Assembly: GCF_035917575.1 (NCBI RefSeq)
Contig: NZ_CP109090.1
Span: forward strand, 4,030,001-4,094,000
Length of the DNA stretch: 64,000 bases
Source: Streptomyces sp. NBC_01788
GTDB lineage: Bacteria > Actinomycetota > Actinomycetes > Streptomycetales > Streptomycetaceae
Reading direction: 5' to 3'
Part shown: positions 28,063 to 37,368 of the stretch, piece by piece
How the letters are laid out: each line of letters begins with the position of its first letter
Position numbering within the stretch: position 1 is the first letter of the stretch
Made by a program: the position numbers and the translations under genes
Notes under the pieces: model-generated
What the model was told of the DNA's origin: nothing
Seen by the model: the letters and a program-made list of their open reading frames with translations, nothing else
Database searches by the model: none

Positions 28063-29231
28063 CCGCGCTGCGCCCCGAGCGCGAGACGGACACCTCGTAC
28101 GGGCAGCAGTCGTACGGGGGACCGGACGCGTTCGAGGGGTGGTACGGCGCCGGCCAGGCGCAGGGTGTGCCCCAGGACCCCTACGCCGCGTCCTACGGGC
28201 CGCAGGGGGCGGCGCCCCAGCAGGTCGCCCCGAACGTGCCCCCGCAGGGCGCGGAGCCCCCGCAGGACGCGACGGGGGCGCCGTACGGGTCCTCGGGCGA
28301 CGCGACGGCGTATCTGCCTCCCGTCGACGACGAGACGATGGCGCTGCGGATCCCGGAACCGCCGCCTGGCGCCTCTTCCGCCGCGCAGGCCTCCTCGCCC
28401 TCGCCGGGTGGGCGCGCGGCCCGCAGAAAGGCCGCCAGACGCCGTAACGGACGTCGTGGGGCCGCTGGCGGCCCGCTGCCGGAGGAGGACAGCCCGGCGG
28501 ACCGGTCGTCGGCGCCGCTGTCCCGGATGGAGGCGCGCCGGCAGGCGCGGGCGCGCAGGGCGAGCCCGGCCGTGATCGCCAGCCGGGTCATCGGCGAGCT
28601 GTTCATCAGCACCGGCGTGGTGATGCTGCTCTTCGTCACCTACCAGTTGTGGTGGACGAACGTCCGGGCGCACGCGCAGGCGGGCAGTGAGGCGCACCAG
28701 CTCCAGGACGACTGGGCGAGCGGCAAGCGCAGCCCCGGGACGTTCGAGCCGGGGCAGGGCTTCGCCCTCCTGCACATCCCGAAGCTGGACGTGGTGGTGC
28801 CCATCGCGGAGGGCACCAGCAAGGCGAAGGTGCTGGACAAGGGCATGGTCGGGCACTACGGCAAGGGCGATCTCAACACGGCGATGCCCGACGCGAAGAC
28901 GGGCAACTTCGGGCTGGCGGGCCATCGCAACACGCACGGTGAGCCGTTCCGGTACATCAACAAGCTCTCGCCGGGCGACGCGATCGTCGTGGAGACGCAG
29001 GACACGTACTTCGTCTACAAGATGGCGTCGATCCTGCCGGTGACCCCGCCGGCCAACATCAGCGTCCTCGATCCCGTTCCGAAGGGGTCGGGCTTCACCG
29101 GACCCGGCCGTTACATCACGCTGACCACCTGTACACCGGAGTTCACCAGCAAGTACCGGATGATCGTCTGGGGCAAGATGGTCGAGGAACGGCCGCGCAG
29201 CAAGGGCAAGCCGGATGCGCTCGTCAGTTAA
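28059..29231 (+). CDS. srtE1: class E sortase, SrtE1 type
   Basis: This 390-residue transpeptidase anchors surface proteins to peptidoglycan. The first 165 residues are low-complexity (Gln, Pro, Tyr, Ala rich, cytoplasmic). One membrane helix follows (about 173-195, ELFISTGVVMLLFVTYQLWW) with the sortase domain outside. The catalytic set is His289 in LAGHRNTHG, Cys358 in LTTCTPEF and Arg367 in SKYR. In S. coelicolor two adjacent class E sortases anchor the long chaplins needed for aerial growth, and gene order matches, so I call this SrtE1. It overlaps pabA by 4 bp. Confidence 0.88.
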   Translation: MTALRPERETDTSYGQQSYGGPDAFEGWYGAGQAQGVPQDPYAASYGPQGAAPQQVAPNVPPQGAEPPQDATGAPYGSSGDATAYLPPVDDETMALRIPEPPPGASSAAQASSPSPGGRAARRKAARRRNGRRGAAGGPLPEEDSPADRSSAPLSRMEARRQARARRASPAVIASRVIGELFISTGVVMLLFVTYQLWWTNVRAHAQAGSEAHQLQDDWASGKRSPGTFEPGQGFALLHIPKLDVVVPIAEGTSKAKVLDKGMVGHYGKGDLNTAMPDAKTGNFGLAGHRNTHGEPFRYINKLSPGDAIVVETQDTYFVYKMASILPVTPPANISVLDPVPKGSGFTGPGRYITLTTCTPEFTSKYRMIVWGKMVEERPRSKGKPDALVS

Positions 29232-29245
29232 AGGGCGGATGAACA

Positions 29246-30019
29246 GTGGCAGCGACCACGGACGACACGGCAGGGCACACCGACGGCCGCGAAGGGCACG
29301 GTGACGCGTCGGGCGTCGGCCGCGGGCGGCGCCGCCGGGGGACCGGCCCGCTGGCCCTCGCCGTCAGCGTCTTCGGTGAGCTCCTGATCACGACGGGTCT
29401 GGTCCTCGGCCTGTTCGTCGTCTACTCCCTGTGGTGGACGAACGTCCTGGCGGACCGCAAGGCCGACCGGGAGGGCGGCAAGGTCCGCGACGAGTGGGCG
29501 CATTCCGTGCCCGGCGGCCCCGGAGCGCTGGACACCAAGGACGGCATCGGCTTCCTGCACGTGCCGTCCATGCACAACGGCGAGGTCCTGGTCAAGAAGG
29601 GCACGGCGGAGGAGATCCTCAACGACGGGGTGGCCGGCTACTACACGGACCCCGCCAAGGCGACCCTTCCGACGTCCGGCAAGGCCGGCAACTTCACCCT
29701 CGCCGCCCACCGGGACGGTCACGGTGCCAAGTTCCACAACATCGACAAGATGCGCGTGGGCGATCCGGTCGTCTTCGAGACCAAGGACAAGTGGTACGTC
29801 TACAAGGTCTACGACATCCTCCCGGAGACCTCCAAGTACAACGTCCAGGTCCTGTCCGCGGTCCCCGAGGAGTCGGGCGTCAAGAAGCCCGGCCACTACA
29901 TCACCCTGACGACCTGCACGCCGGTGTACACCTCCCGCTACCGCTACGTGGTCTGGGGCGAACTGGTCCGCTCGGAGAAGGTCGACGCCAGGCGGACCCC
30001 GCCGGCGGAACTGCGATGA
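29246..30019 (+). CDS. srtE2: class E sortase, SrtE2 type
   Basis: This 257-residue sortase has a short charged start, one membrane helix (ALAVSVFGELLITTGLVLGL, about residues 36-55) and an exterior sortase domain. Catalytic residues are His155 in LAAHRDGHG, Cys224 in LTTCTPVY and Arg233 in SRYRYVVWG. It lacks the long Pro/Gln-rich N-terminus of its neighbour. GTG start with GGCGGA, 14 bp after srtE1, so the same operon. It is probably functionally overlapping with SrtE1. A strong terminator follows before the convergent pknB gene. Confidence 0.88.
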   Translation: MAATTDDTAGHTDGREGHGDASGVGRGRRRRGTGPLALAVSVFGELLITTGLVLGLFVVYSLWWTNVLADRKADREGGKVRDEWAHSVPGGPGALDTKDGIGFLHVPSMHNGEVLVKKGTAEEILNDGVAGYYTDPAKATLPTSGKAGNFTLAAHRDGHGAKFHNIDKMRVGDPVVFETKDKWYVYKVYDILPETSKYNVQVLSAVPEESGVKKPGHYITLTTCTPVYTSRYRYVVWGELVRSEKVDARRTPPAELR

Positions 30020-30036
30020 GCTGACCGGCATACGAC

Positions 30037-30076
30037 GGAGCCCCGGTTCCCCTAGTTGGAGGGGACCCGGGGCTCC
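30037..30076. terminator. bidirectional terminator between srtE2 and pknB
   Basis: The arm GGAGCCCCGG (30037-30046) pairs with CCGGGGCTCC (30067-30076), and TCCCCT with AGGGGA inside, separated by one mismatch, with loop AGTTGG. It lies between two convergent stops and can serve both. Confidence 0.85.
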
Positions 30077-30094
30077 GAGTGTCGGGGTCGGGGG

Positions 30095-32065
30095 TCAGCC
30101 GCCGAAGAAGCCGCCGTTGCCCCTGTTGTTGCCTCCCCCGAAGGTGGTCAGCGTGATCGGGGTGTTGCCGGGGTCGTCGACCTCTTGCCCCTCGCCCGGA
30201 TCCTGCTTGAAGACCACCGAGTTGTCGTCCTGGTTGCTGCCATCGGCGAACTGGACGTTGGTGAAGCCCTCAGCCGCGAGTATCTGCCTGGCCTCCGCCA
30301 CCGTTCGGCCGCGGACGTTGGGCACCTGCTTCTTCTGCTGCTGGAACTTGCCGACCTGGATGTTCACGTTCGCACCCTTGTCGACCTGCTGGCCGATGCC
30401 CGGGTCGGTCTGGACGACCTTGCCGTCCCGGTTGGGGTCGTCGGTGGGCACCTCGCTGCACGAGCTGTTGAGGTTGACGCCCTGAAGCACCTGCTGGGCC
30501 TCTTGGCAGGTCTTGCCCGAGACGTCCGGGACCGCGACCTGCCTCTTCTCCGTGGCGACCGTGAGCGTGATGGTGGAGCCCTTCTCCACCTTCGTGTCGC
30601 CCTTGACGTCCTGGTCGATGACGACGTCGGGATCCTGGTCCGACTCCTGGGTCTTCTTCTCGACCTTGAAGCCCAGATCGTCCAACTGGGACTGCGCCGC
30701 CTCGAAGCTCAGGCCGCGGACACTGGGAACCGTCACCTTCGGCGCCCCGGTCGACAGCACCAGGTTGACCGTGTCGCCCTTCTTGACCTTGCCGTCCTTG
30801 GGTTCCTGCGAGCAGACCTTGCCCTTGGGCTGGTCGTCGCAGGTGTCCTGGGTGAAGGCCACTTCGATGCTGGCGTTCCTGGCCGACTCCTGGGCCTCGC
30901 GCTTCGTCTGGCCGACGAAGATGGGGACGTTCAGCTCGTCGTTGTTGACGCCGTTGCCGCTGAAGGCGTACATGCCGATGAAGATCGCGCCGACGAGGAC
31001 CAGGAGGCCGGCGACGATCAGCATGATCGTCGAGGTGTTGGACTTCTTCTGACGGCGCCGGTCGGGGCGGTCGTCGTAGCCGTAGCCGCCGTCGTCCGGG
31101 TTCATGGGCGGCAGCATCGTCGTCGCGCCCGCGGCTCCGGCGTCGGAGCGCAGGGCGGTGGTCGGCTGGTCGTCGGGGTAGCCGCCGTAGCCGACCGCGC
31201 CCATGGCGGCCGTGGCCGCGACCGGCTGGCCGTCGAGGCAGGCCTCGATGTCGGCGCGCATCTCGTCGGCGGACTGGTAGCGGTAGTCGGGGTCCTTGAC
31301 CAGCGCCCGCATCACGATCGCGTCCATCTCGGGCGTGATCTCCGGGTCGAAGACGCTCGGCGGCTGCGCCTCCTCGCGCACGTGCTGGTAGGCCACCGCG
31401 ACCGGGGAGTCACCCACGAAGGGCGGGCGGACCGTCAGTAGCTCGTAGAGCAGGCAACCTGTCGAGTACAGGTCCGAGCGCGCGTCGACCTGCTCGCCTT
31501 TGGCCTGCTCGGGAGACAGGTACTGGGCGGTGCCGATGACGGCCGCGGTCTGGGTCATGGTCATGCCGGAGTCGCCCATGGCGCGGGCGATGCCGAAGTC
31601 CATGACCTTGACCTGGCCGTTGCGGGTCAGCATGACGTTGGCAGGCTTGATGTCGCGGTGGACGATGCCGCTGCGGTGGGCGTACTCCAGGCCCTGGAGA
31701 ATGCCGATGGTCATCTCCATGGACCGCTCCGGCAGCAGCTTGCGGCCGCTGTGCAGCAGTTCACGGAGCGTGGAGCCGTCGACGTACTCCATCACGATGT
31801 ACGGGATCGAGACCCCGTCGATGTAGTCCTCGCCCGTGTCGTAGACCGCGACGATCGCGGGATGGTTGAGCGAGGCGGCCGACTGGGCCTCCCGGCGGAA
31901 CCGGGCCTGGAAGGAAGGGTCGCGCGCCATGTCGGCGCGGAGCGTCTTCACCGCCACGGTGCGTCCCAGCCGGGTGTCATGCGCGAGGTACACCTCCGCC
32001 ATGCCACCACGGCCGAGCACATGGCCCAGCTCGTACCGGCCGCCGAGGCGACGCGGCTCTTCCAT
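30095..32065 (-). CDS. pknB: PASTA-domain serine/threonine protein kinase PknB
   Basis: This 656-residue kinase has a Hanks domain (about 10-270) with GRGGMAEVYLAHD, catalytic lysine in VAVKTLRAD, HRDIKPANVMLT, MDFGIAR and GTAQYLSPEQAKG. An acidic and Gly-rich linker is followed by one membrane helix (SNTSTIMLIVAGLLVLVGAI, about residues 345-365). Four exterior PASTA repeats follow (about 385-645), which bind muropeptide or lipid II and sense wall growth. The C-terminus is glycine-rich. It is the last gene of the fhaA-fhaB-PP2C-rodA-pbpA-pknB cluster, conserved in actinobacteria, and is separated from pbpA by 169 bp. Confidence 0.95.
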   Translation of the reverse strand: MEEPRRLGGRYELGHVLGRGGMAEVYLAHDTRLGRTVAVKTLRADMARDPSFQARFRREAQSAASLNHPAIVAVYDTGEDYIDGVSIPYIVMEYVDGSTLRELLHSGRKLLPERSMEMTIGILQGLEYAHRSGIVHRDIKPANVMLTRNGQVKVMDFGIARAMGDSGMTMTQTAAVIGTAQYLSPEQAKGEQVDARSDLYSTGCLLYELLTVRPPFVGDSPVAVAYQHVREEAQPPSVFDPEITPEMDAIVMRALVKDPDYRYQSADEMRADIEACLDGQPVAATAAMGAVGYGGYPDDQPTTALRSDAGAAGATTMLPPMNPDDGGYGYDDRPDRRRQKKSNTSTIMLIVAGLLVLVGAIFIGMYAFSGNGVNNDELNVPIFVGQTKREAQESARNASIEVAFTQDTCDDQPKGKVCSQEPKDGKVKKGDTVNLVLSTGAPKVTVPSVRGLSFEAAQSQLDDLGFKVEKKTQESDQDPDVVIDQDVKGDTKVEKGSTITLTVATEKRQVAVPDVSGKTCQEAQQVLQGVNLNSSCSEVPTDDPNRDGKVVQTDPGIGQQVDKGANVNIQVGKFQQQKKQVPNVRGRTVAEARQILAAEGFTNVQFADGSNQDDNSVVFKQDPGEGQEVDDPGNTPITLTTFGGGNNRGNGGFFGG

Positions 32066-32234
32066 AGCTAGCTACCAGCCCTCTCCGTCGGTCCCGACCG
32101 GCACCCTTGTGCCGCCGGAGGCTGCTGTCCGGGCCTACCGTACCCGGCTCGCTCTGTGTGACTTGGCCAAGCCCGTCACCCGATACAGGACCGGTATCGC
32201 AACGTGCACCGATGTGAAGGTGGCGTGACAGGAC

Positions 32235-33722
32235 TCACTGCCTGGCGCTGATGACCGCCTCCATGACGTTCTTCGCGATGGGAGCCGCCAGGCCGCCGCC
32301 GGAGATGTCGTCGCGGTTGGCGTTGTTGTCCTCGACCACCACGGCCACGGCGACCGGCGAGCTGCCGTCGGCGAGCTTGGCGTAGGAGATGAACCAGGCG
32401 TACGGCTTCTCGCTGTTGTCGACACCGTGCTGGGCGGTACCGGTCTTGCCGCCCACCGTGACGCCGTTGATCTTCGCGTTCTGGCCGGTGCCGTCCTTGA
32501 CGACGGTCTCCATCATCGACTGGAGGATCTGGGCGTTCTGCGAGCTGAGCGGCCGGCTCAGTTCCTGCGGCTCCGTCTGCTCCAGGGTGTCCACGTTGGG
32601 CGACTGCAGCTTGTCGACCATGTACGGCTTCATCAGCTTGCCGTCGTTGGCGACGGCGGAGGCGACCATGGCCATCTGGAGCGGGGTGGCGGCGGTGTTG
32701 AACTGGCCGATGGAGGACAGGGCCGTCTGCGACTCGTTCATGTCGTCGGAGAACACCGAGGCGTTGCTGCGCACCGGCGTGAACTGCTCGCTGTCGAAGC
32801 CGAACTTCTTCGCCTCCTCGAGCATCTTGTCGTTGCCGAGGTCCGCGCCGATCTTGCCGAAGACGGTGTTGCAGGACACCCGCAGCGCCTCACGCATGGT
32901 GGCGTCCTTGCAGGGGATGTTGCCCTCGTTCTGCAGCGGCGTCGTCGTGCCCGGCATGATCCACGGCAGTGGCGAGTTGGTGGCTTCGTCCGCCGACTTG
33001 TACAGGCCGTTCTCCAGCGCGGCGGCCGCGGTGACCACCTTGAAGGTGGAGCCCGGGGGGTAGGTCTCGCGCAGTGCCCGGTTCAGCGTCGGGTCGTTGG
33101 GGTCGGCCGTCTTCTGGAGCTTCTGCCAGGCCTCGCCGTCCTTGTTGGAGTTGCCGGCGAACGACGACGGGTCGTAGGACGGGTAGGACGCCAGGGCGAG
33201 GATCTTGCCGGTGGCGGGGTCGAGGGCCACCGCGGCACCCTTGCCGCCGACCTTCTTCAGGCCGTCGTAGGCGGCCTTCTGCGCGGCCGGGTTGAGCGTG
33301 GTGACCACGTTGCCGCCCTGCTTGGGCTTGCCGGTGATCATGTCCAGGGTGTTGCGGAAGAACAGCCGGTCGTCGTTGCCGGTGAGGATGCCGTCCTCGA
33401 TGGACTCCAGCTGGGTGGCGCCGAAGGCCTGGGAGGTGAACCCGGTGACCGGCGCCCACATGGGGCCGTCCTTGTACGTGCGCTTGTACTTGAGGTCGTT
33501 GAGTCCGTTGCTCTTGGTCTCGACCGACCCGGTGATCGGGTTGCCGCCGCCGACGATGATGTCGCCGCGCGGGGTCGCGTAACGGGCGATGGTGACGCGG
33601 CGGTTGTGCTTGTCGTTCTTGAGGGTGTCGGCCTTGACGTACTGGATCCAGTTGTCGCGGACGAGCAGGGTGAGGACGAGGAGACCGCAGAAGATCGCGA
33701 TTCGGCGCAGGGGCTTGTTCAC
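32235..33722 (-). CDS. pbpA: penicillin-binding protein 2 (class B transpeptidase), PbpA
   Basis: This 495-residue class B transpeptidase has a short N-terminal membrane anchor (RIAIFCGLLVLTLLVRDNWI), a non-catalytic region (about 40-170) and a transpeptidase domain. The active-site motifs are the SxxK serine in YPPGSTFKVVTAA (S in PGSTFK), the SxN in RVSCNTVFG and the KTG in VGGKTGTAQHG. It is partner of RodA in elongation-type peptidoglycan synthesis. The GTG start at 33722 overlaps the rodA stop by 4 bp; the frame remains open upstream only as shadow of rodA. Confidence 0.95.
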   Translation of the reverse strand: MNKPLRRIAIFCGLLVLTLLVRDNWIQYVKADTLKNDKHNRRVTIARYATPRGDIIVGGGNPITGSVETKSNGLNDLKYKRTYKDGPMWAPVTGFTSQAFGATQLESIEDGILTGNDDRLFFRNTLDMITGKPKQGGNVVTTLNPAAQKAAYDGLKKVGGKGAAVALDPATGKILALASYPSYDPSSFAGNSNKDGEAWQKLQKTADPNDPTLNRALRETYPPGSTFKVVTAAAALENGLYKSADEATNSPLPWIMPGTTTPLQNEGNIPCKDATMREALRVSCNTVFGKIGADLGNDKMLEEAKKFGFDSEQFTPVRSNASVFSDDMNESQTALSSIGQFNTAATPLQMAMVASAVANDGKLMKPYMVDKLQSPNVDTLEQTEPQELSRPLSSQNAQILQSMMETVVKDGTGQNAKINGVTVGGKTGTAQHGVDNSEKPYAWFISYAKLADGSSPVAVAVVVEDNNANRDDISGGGLAAPIAKNVMEAVISARQ

Positions 33723-35155
33723 GGGCGGACCACCTGGGTCATCTCGGCGTCGGGGTTGGAGGCGGGAGCGGGCGCCGGTCTGCGGGCGGTGTCGCTGATC
33801 CGGATCAGGATGCCGATCAGGGCCCAGTTGGCGATGACGGAGGAGCCGCCGGACGCCAGGAACGGCATCGTCATACCGGTCAGCGGGATGAGGCCCATCA
33901 CGCCGCCGGCCACCACGAAGACCTGCAGCGCGAAGGCGCCAGCCAGGCCGACGGCGAGCAGCTTGCCGAAGGGGTCGCGGGCGGCCAGTGCGGTGCGCAC
34001 GCCGCGTTCCACGATCAGGGCGTAGATCAGCAGGATGGCCATGAGGCCGGCCAGGCCCAGCTCCTCGCCGAAGGTGGCGAGGATGAAGTCGGAGTTGGCG
34101 GCGAACTTGATGAGGTCGGAGTGGCCCTGGCCGAGGCCGGAGCCGAGGGTGCCGCCGGAGCCGAACGCCCACAGCGCTTCCATGGACTGCTCGGAGTGGC
34201 CGGCGACGCCCTTCTGGCTGAGCGCGTACTCCTTCATCGGGTCGAGCCAGGCCTGGACGCGCTGCTGGACGTGCGTCTCGAAGCTGGCCACGCCGACGGC
34301 GCCGACGGCGGACATCAGCAAACCGAAGACGATCCAGCTGGTCCGCTCGGTGGCGACGTACAGCATGATGACGAACATGCCGAAGAACAGCAGCGAGGTG
34401 CCGAGGTCGGTCTCGAAGACCAGGATGAGGATCGAGATCACCCAGACGACAAGGATGGGTCCGAGGTCGCGGCCGCGGGGCAGGTACAGGCCCAAGAAGC
34501 GGCGGCTGGCCAGGGCGAGCGCGTCGCGCTTCACCATCAGGTAGCCGGCGAAGAAGATGGCGAGCACGATCTTGGCGAACTCGCCGGGCTGGATGGAGAA
34601 TCCGGCGACCGAGATCCAGATCTTGGCACCGAAAGTCTCATCCGCTCCGAGGCCGGGCACCAGCGGCATCAACAGCAGAACCAGCGCGCCGAACATGGAG
34701 ATGTAGGTGTAGCGCTGGAGGGCGCGGTGGTCCTTGAGGAAGATCAGCACCACCACGAAGAAGGCGATGCCCAGGGCCGTGTACAGCAGCTGCCGTGGCG
34801 CGGCCGTTCCCGCCTGGTTGATGGCCTGGAGCAGTTTCGACTGGTCCAGCCGCCAGATGACGACCAGTCCGAGCCCGTTCAGCAGCGTGGCCAGCGGAAG
34901 CAGCAGCGGGTCCGCGTACGGGGCGAACTTGCGTACGACGAGGTGGGCGACGCCGGCCAGCAGGCCCAGGCCCAGGCCGTAGCTCAGCAGACCGGCGGGC
35001 ACCTGATTGTTGATGGCCAGGCCCACGTTGGCGTAGGCGAACACCGGGATGGCGACGGCGAAGACCAGCAGCGCGAGCTCGGTGTTGCGGCGGCTGGGCG
35101 CGCCGATCGCGCCGATCGTGGACGTGTGCTGCATCGACGGGTTGGTAGTGCTCAT
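33719..35155 (-). CDS. rodA: FtsW/RodA/SpoVE peptidoglycan glycosyltransferase
   Basis: This 478-residue SEDS-family membrane protein has about ten to twelve hydrophobic segments. The family signature appears in WVISILILVFETDLGTSLLF and the later loop GSGGTLGSGLGQGHSDLIKFAANSDFI, followed by GLIPLTGMTMPFLASGGSS. The gene order with PbpA and PknB fits RodA more than FtsW, which sits in the dcw cluster. SEDS proteins polymerise lipid II with a class B PBP, here PbpA encoded just downstream. ATG with AGGCC-like weak SD; 27 bp after the phosphatase gene. Confidence 0.93.
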   Translation of the reverse strand: MSTTNPSMQHTSTIGAIGAPSRRNTELALLVFAVAIPVFAYANVGLAINNQVPAGLLSYGLGLGLLAGVAHLVVRKFAPYADPLLLPLATLLNGLGLVVIWRLDQSKLLQAINQAGTAAPRQLLYTALGIAFFVVVLIFLKDHRALQRYTYISMFGALVLLLMPLVPGLGADETFGAKIWISVAGFSIQPGEFAKIVLAIFFAGYLMVKRDALALASRRFLGLYLPRGRDLGPILVVWVISILILVFETDLGTSLLFFGMFVIMLYVATERTSWIVFGLLMSAVGAVGVASFETHVQQRVQAWLDPMKEYALSQKGVAGHSEQSMEALWAFGSGGTLGSGLGQGHSDLIKFAANSDFILATFGEELGLAGLMAILLIYALIVERGVRTALAARDPFGKLLAVGLAGAFALQVFVVAGGVMGLIPLTGMTMPFLASGGSSVIANWALIGILIRISDTARRPAPAPASNPDAEMTQVVRP

Positions 35156-35182
35156 CGTGTGACAGGGCCTCTCACGGCTTGC

Positions 35183-36721
35183 CTACTGCTTACCGCACAG
35201 CGAGACGACCTTCTGCTCTTCCTCCGAGAGAGTCGGGCCGGGGCTGGGAGTGGACGCGGTGGCGGACGTGGACGGGGAGGACGGGGACTTGGCCGTCGAC
35301 GGGTTCGGCGCCGGTGTCGCCTTGGACGTGAAGGCGGTGCGGGTGGTTCCCGTGGTGCCGCCCGCCTGGCCCTCCTCGGCCTTGGCGCCGTTCTTGTCCT
35401 CGGCGGTGCGGCGCTGGACCTCCTTCTTGCACGCGGAGGCCTGCACGGACAGCTCGCCGATCTTCTTCTGGGCGTTGGCCAGACCGCCCGCGGTGATCGT
35501 CGCTCTGACCTGCTGCTGCTGGTAGGGCGGCAGGTACTTGAGTTCGATCTCGGGGTGGTCGGCGTGGATCTTCGACAGCTTCAGCCACGCCAGGTCCTGG
35601 CTGATGCCCCGGTACAGGGCGACGTGCTCCTCGTTGGCGCCGACGAAGTACTGCGTCTGCGTCCAGCGGTAGCCGCCGTAGAGGCCGCCGCCGAGGACCG
35701 CGAGCGTGAGCACGCTGTAGAAGGAGCGCTTGAGCCATCTGCGGCTCTTGCGGGGTTTGACGAAGTCGTCCTCGCCGTATTCGCCCGCGGGGGCGTAGCT
35801 GGCGGTGTCGCCGCCGGAGCCGGGCGGGCCGAACTCGCCGCCACCGCCGCCCTGTCCGGGCAGCTGGCGGCCGAGGCCCGAGGCGCGTCCGGCGGGGGTC
35901 TGCATAATGCCGTTGTCGTGCAGGTGATTCTGGTTCTCGGCGACCGCGCCGACCACGACCGGGGTGTCGGAGAGTTGTCCGGCGAGGGTGTCGCCGGTGT
36001 CCAGGTCGAGGACGTCGGCGACGATCACGGTGATGTTGTCGGGGCCGCCGCCGCGCAGGGCGAACTGGATCAGTTCCTGCACGGTCTCCTGCGGGCCCTG
36101 GTAGCCGGCGAGGGTCTCCTCCATCGTCTGGTGGGAGACGACACCGCTGAGGCCGTCGGAGCAGATCAGATAGCGGTCGCCGGCGCGCACCTCGCGGATG
36201 GACAGGTCGGGTTCGACGCGTTCGCCGCTGCCGAGGGCGCGCATGAGCAGCGCGCGCTGCGGGTGGGTGCTGGCCTCCTCCTCGGTGATGCGTCCCTCGT
36301 CGACGAGGCGCTGCACCCAGGTGTGGTCCTGCGTGATCTGGGTCAGCACGCCGTCGCGCAGGAGGTAGGCGCGCGAGTCGCCGACGTGCACCAGGCCGAG
36401 GCGCTGGCCGGTCCACAGCAGGGCGGTGAGCGTGGTGCCCATGCCCTCGAGCTGGGGATCCTCCTCGACCATGGCGCGCAGCTGGTCGTTGGCGCGCTGT
36501 ACGGCGGTGCTGAGCGAGGTGAGGATGTCGGAGCCGGGGATGTCGTCGTCGAGGGCGACGATGGTGGAGATCACCTCGGAGGAGGCGACCTCGCCGGCGG
36601 CCTGGCCGCCCATTCCGTCGGCGATCGCGAGCAGCCGCGGGCCGGCGTAACCGGAATCCTCGTTGCCCTCGCGGATCATGCCTTTGTGCGATCCGGCGGC
36701 GAAGCGCAGTGACAGACTCAT
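35183..36721 (-). CDS. PP2C-family protein phosphatase with membrane anchor
   Basis: This 512-residue Ser/Thr phosphatase (PstP type) counters the kinase of the cluster. PP2C motifs are GMIREGNEDSGYAG, IADGMGGQAAGE, VHVGDSRAYLLRDG, ICSDGLSGVV and GPDNITVIVADV (about residues 15-235). A membrane helix follows at about 330 (FYSVLTLAVLGGGLYGGY). The exterior region contains a coiled-coil and a Ser/Thr/Pro-rich tail of about 70 residues that ends SLCGKQ. I chose ATG 36721 (MSLSL) with GAGGTG; GTG 36766 is in frame upstream. It lies in the fha-pknB cluster, so the phosphatase probably acts on PknB and FHA proteins. Confidence 0.92.
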   Translation of the reverse strand: MSLSLRFAAGSHKGMIREGNEDSGYAGPRLLAIADGMGGQAAGEVASSEVISTIVALDDDIPGSDILTSLSTAVQRANDQLRAMVEEDPQLEGMGTTLTALLWTGQRLGLVHVGDSRAYLLRDGVLTQITQDHTWVQRLVDEGRITEEEASTHPQRALLMRALGSGERVEPDLSIREVRAGDRYLICSDGLSGVVSHQTMEETLAGYQGPQETVQELIQFALRGGGPDNITVIVADVLDLDTGDTLAGQLSDTPVVVGAVAENQNHLHDNGIMQTPAGRASGLGRQLPGQGGGGGEFGPPGSGGDTASYAPAGEYGEDDFVKPRKSRRWLKRSFYSVLTLAVLGGGLYGGYRWTQTQYFVGANEEHVALYRGISQDLAWLKLSKIHADHPEIELKYLPPYQQQQVRATITAGGLANAQKKIGELSVQASACKKEVQRRTAEDKNGAKAEEGQAGGTTGTTRTAFTSKATPAPNPSTAKSPSSPSTSATASTPSPGPTLSEEEQKVVSLCGKQ

Positions 36722-36842
36722 GCGCACCTCGCCCGTCGGCTCCGGGTACATCCGCACGGTGCCCACCCTCCGGTCGGGAGCGCGCCGGGGCCCGGGGTGC
36801 CGGCCGCCGTTGCGTGCTCGCTCCGCTCGCTCATTAGTCGTA

Positions 36843-37358
36843 TTACTTCCGCAGCTCGATGACGGTCTTGCCGATGCGGATCGGCGCGCCCAGCGGGATC
36901 GGTGTGGGGGTCGTCAGCCGGGTCCGGTCCAGGTACGTGCCGTTGGTGGATCCGAGGTCCTCGACGATCCACTGACCGCCCTGGTCCGGGTAGATCCTGG
37001 CATGGCGGCTGGAGGCGTAGTCGTCGTCCAGCACGATCGTGGAGTCGTGCGCACGGCCCAGGCTGATGGTCTGGCCCTGCAGCGCGACGGTGGTACCGGT
37101 GAGGATGCCCTCGGTCACCACGAGTTTGGTGGGGGCGTTGCGGCGCTGGCGGCCACCGCCCTGCTGGCCGCGCTGCTGCGGCGGCGCCGCGGCCTGGCGC
37201 GCGGCCTGCTGCGGCCGGGCGGTCTCCCTGCGGGACCCCCGCTGGGTGACGCGCGTACCGAACAGGTCGCTGCGGATGACCTGCACGGCCACGATCACGA
37301 ACAGCCACAGTACGGCCAGGAAACCCAGCCGCATGACCGTGAGGGTCAGCTCTGACAT
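36843..37358 (-). CDS. fhaB: membrane-anchored FHA-domain protein (FhaB/FipA type)
   Basis: This 171-residue protein has one N-terminal membrane helix (LTVMRLGFLAVLWLFVIVAV, about residues 4-25), a Gln/Arg/Ala-rich linker and a C-terminal FHA domain (about 90-165). FHA residues for phosphothreonine binding are in SLGRAHDSTIVLDDDYASSR and LGSTNGTYLDRTRL. In mycobacteria FhaB (FipA) is phosphorylated by PknA/B and helps link FtsZ and FtsQ; a similar role here is inferred. It is the second gene in the cluster. Confidence 0.88.
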   Translation of the reverse strand: MSELTLTVMRLGFLAVLWLFVIVAVQVIRSDLFGTRVTQRGSRRETARPQQAARQAAAPPQQRGQQGGGRQRRNAPTKLVVTEGILTGTTVALQGQTISLGRAHDSTIVLDDDYASSRHARIYPDQGGQWIVEDLGSTNGTYLDRTRLTTPTPIPLGAPIRIGKTVIELRK

Positions 37359-37368
37359 TGCCCCCGCT

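Noticed and set aside
36768..36840. CGCTC-rich tandem run between the phosphatase and fhaB genes
   Set aside because: Looks like ordinary high-GC spacer; no clean palindrome or promoter could be assigned.
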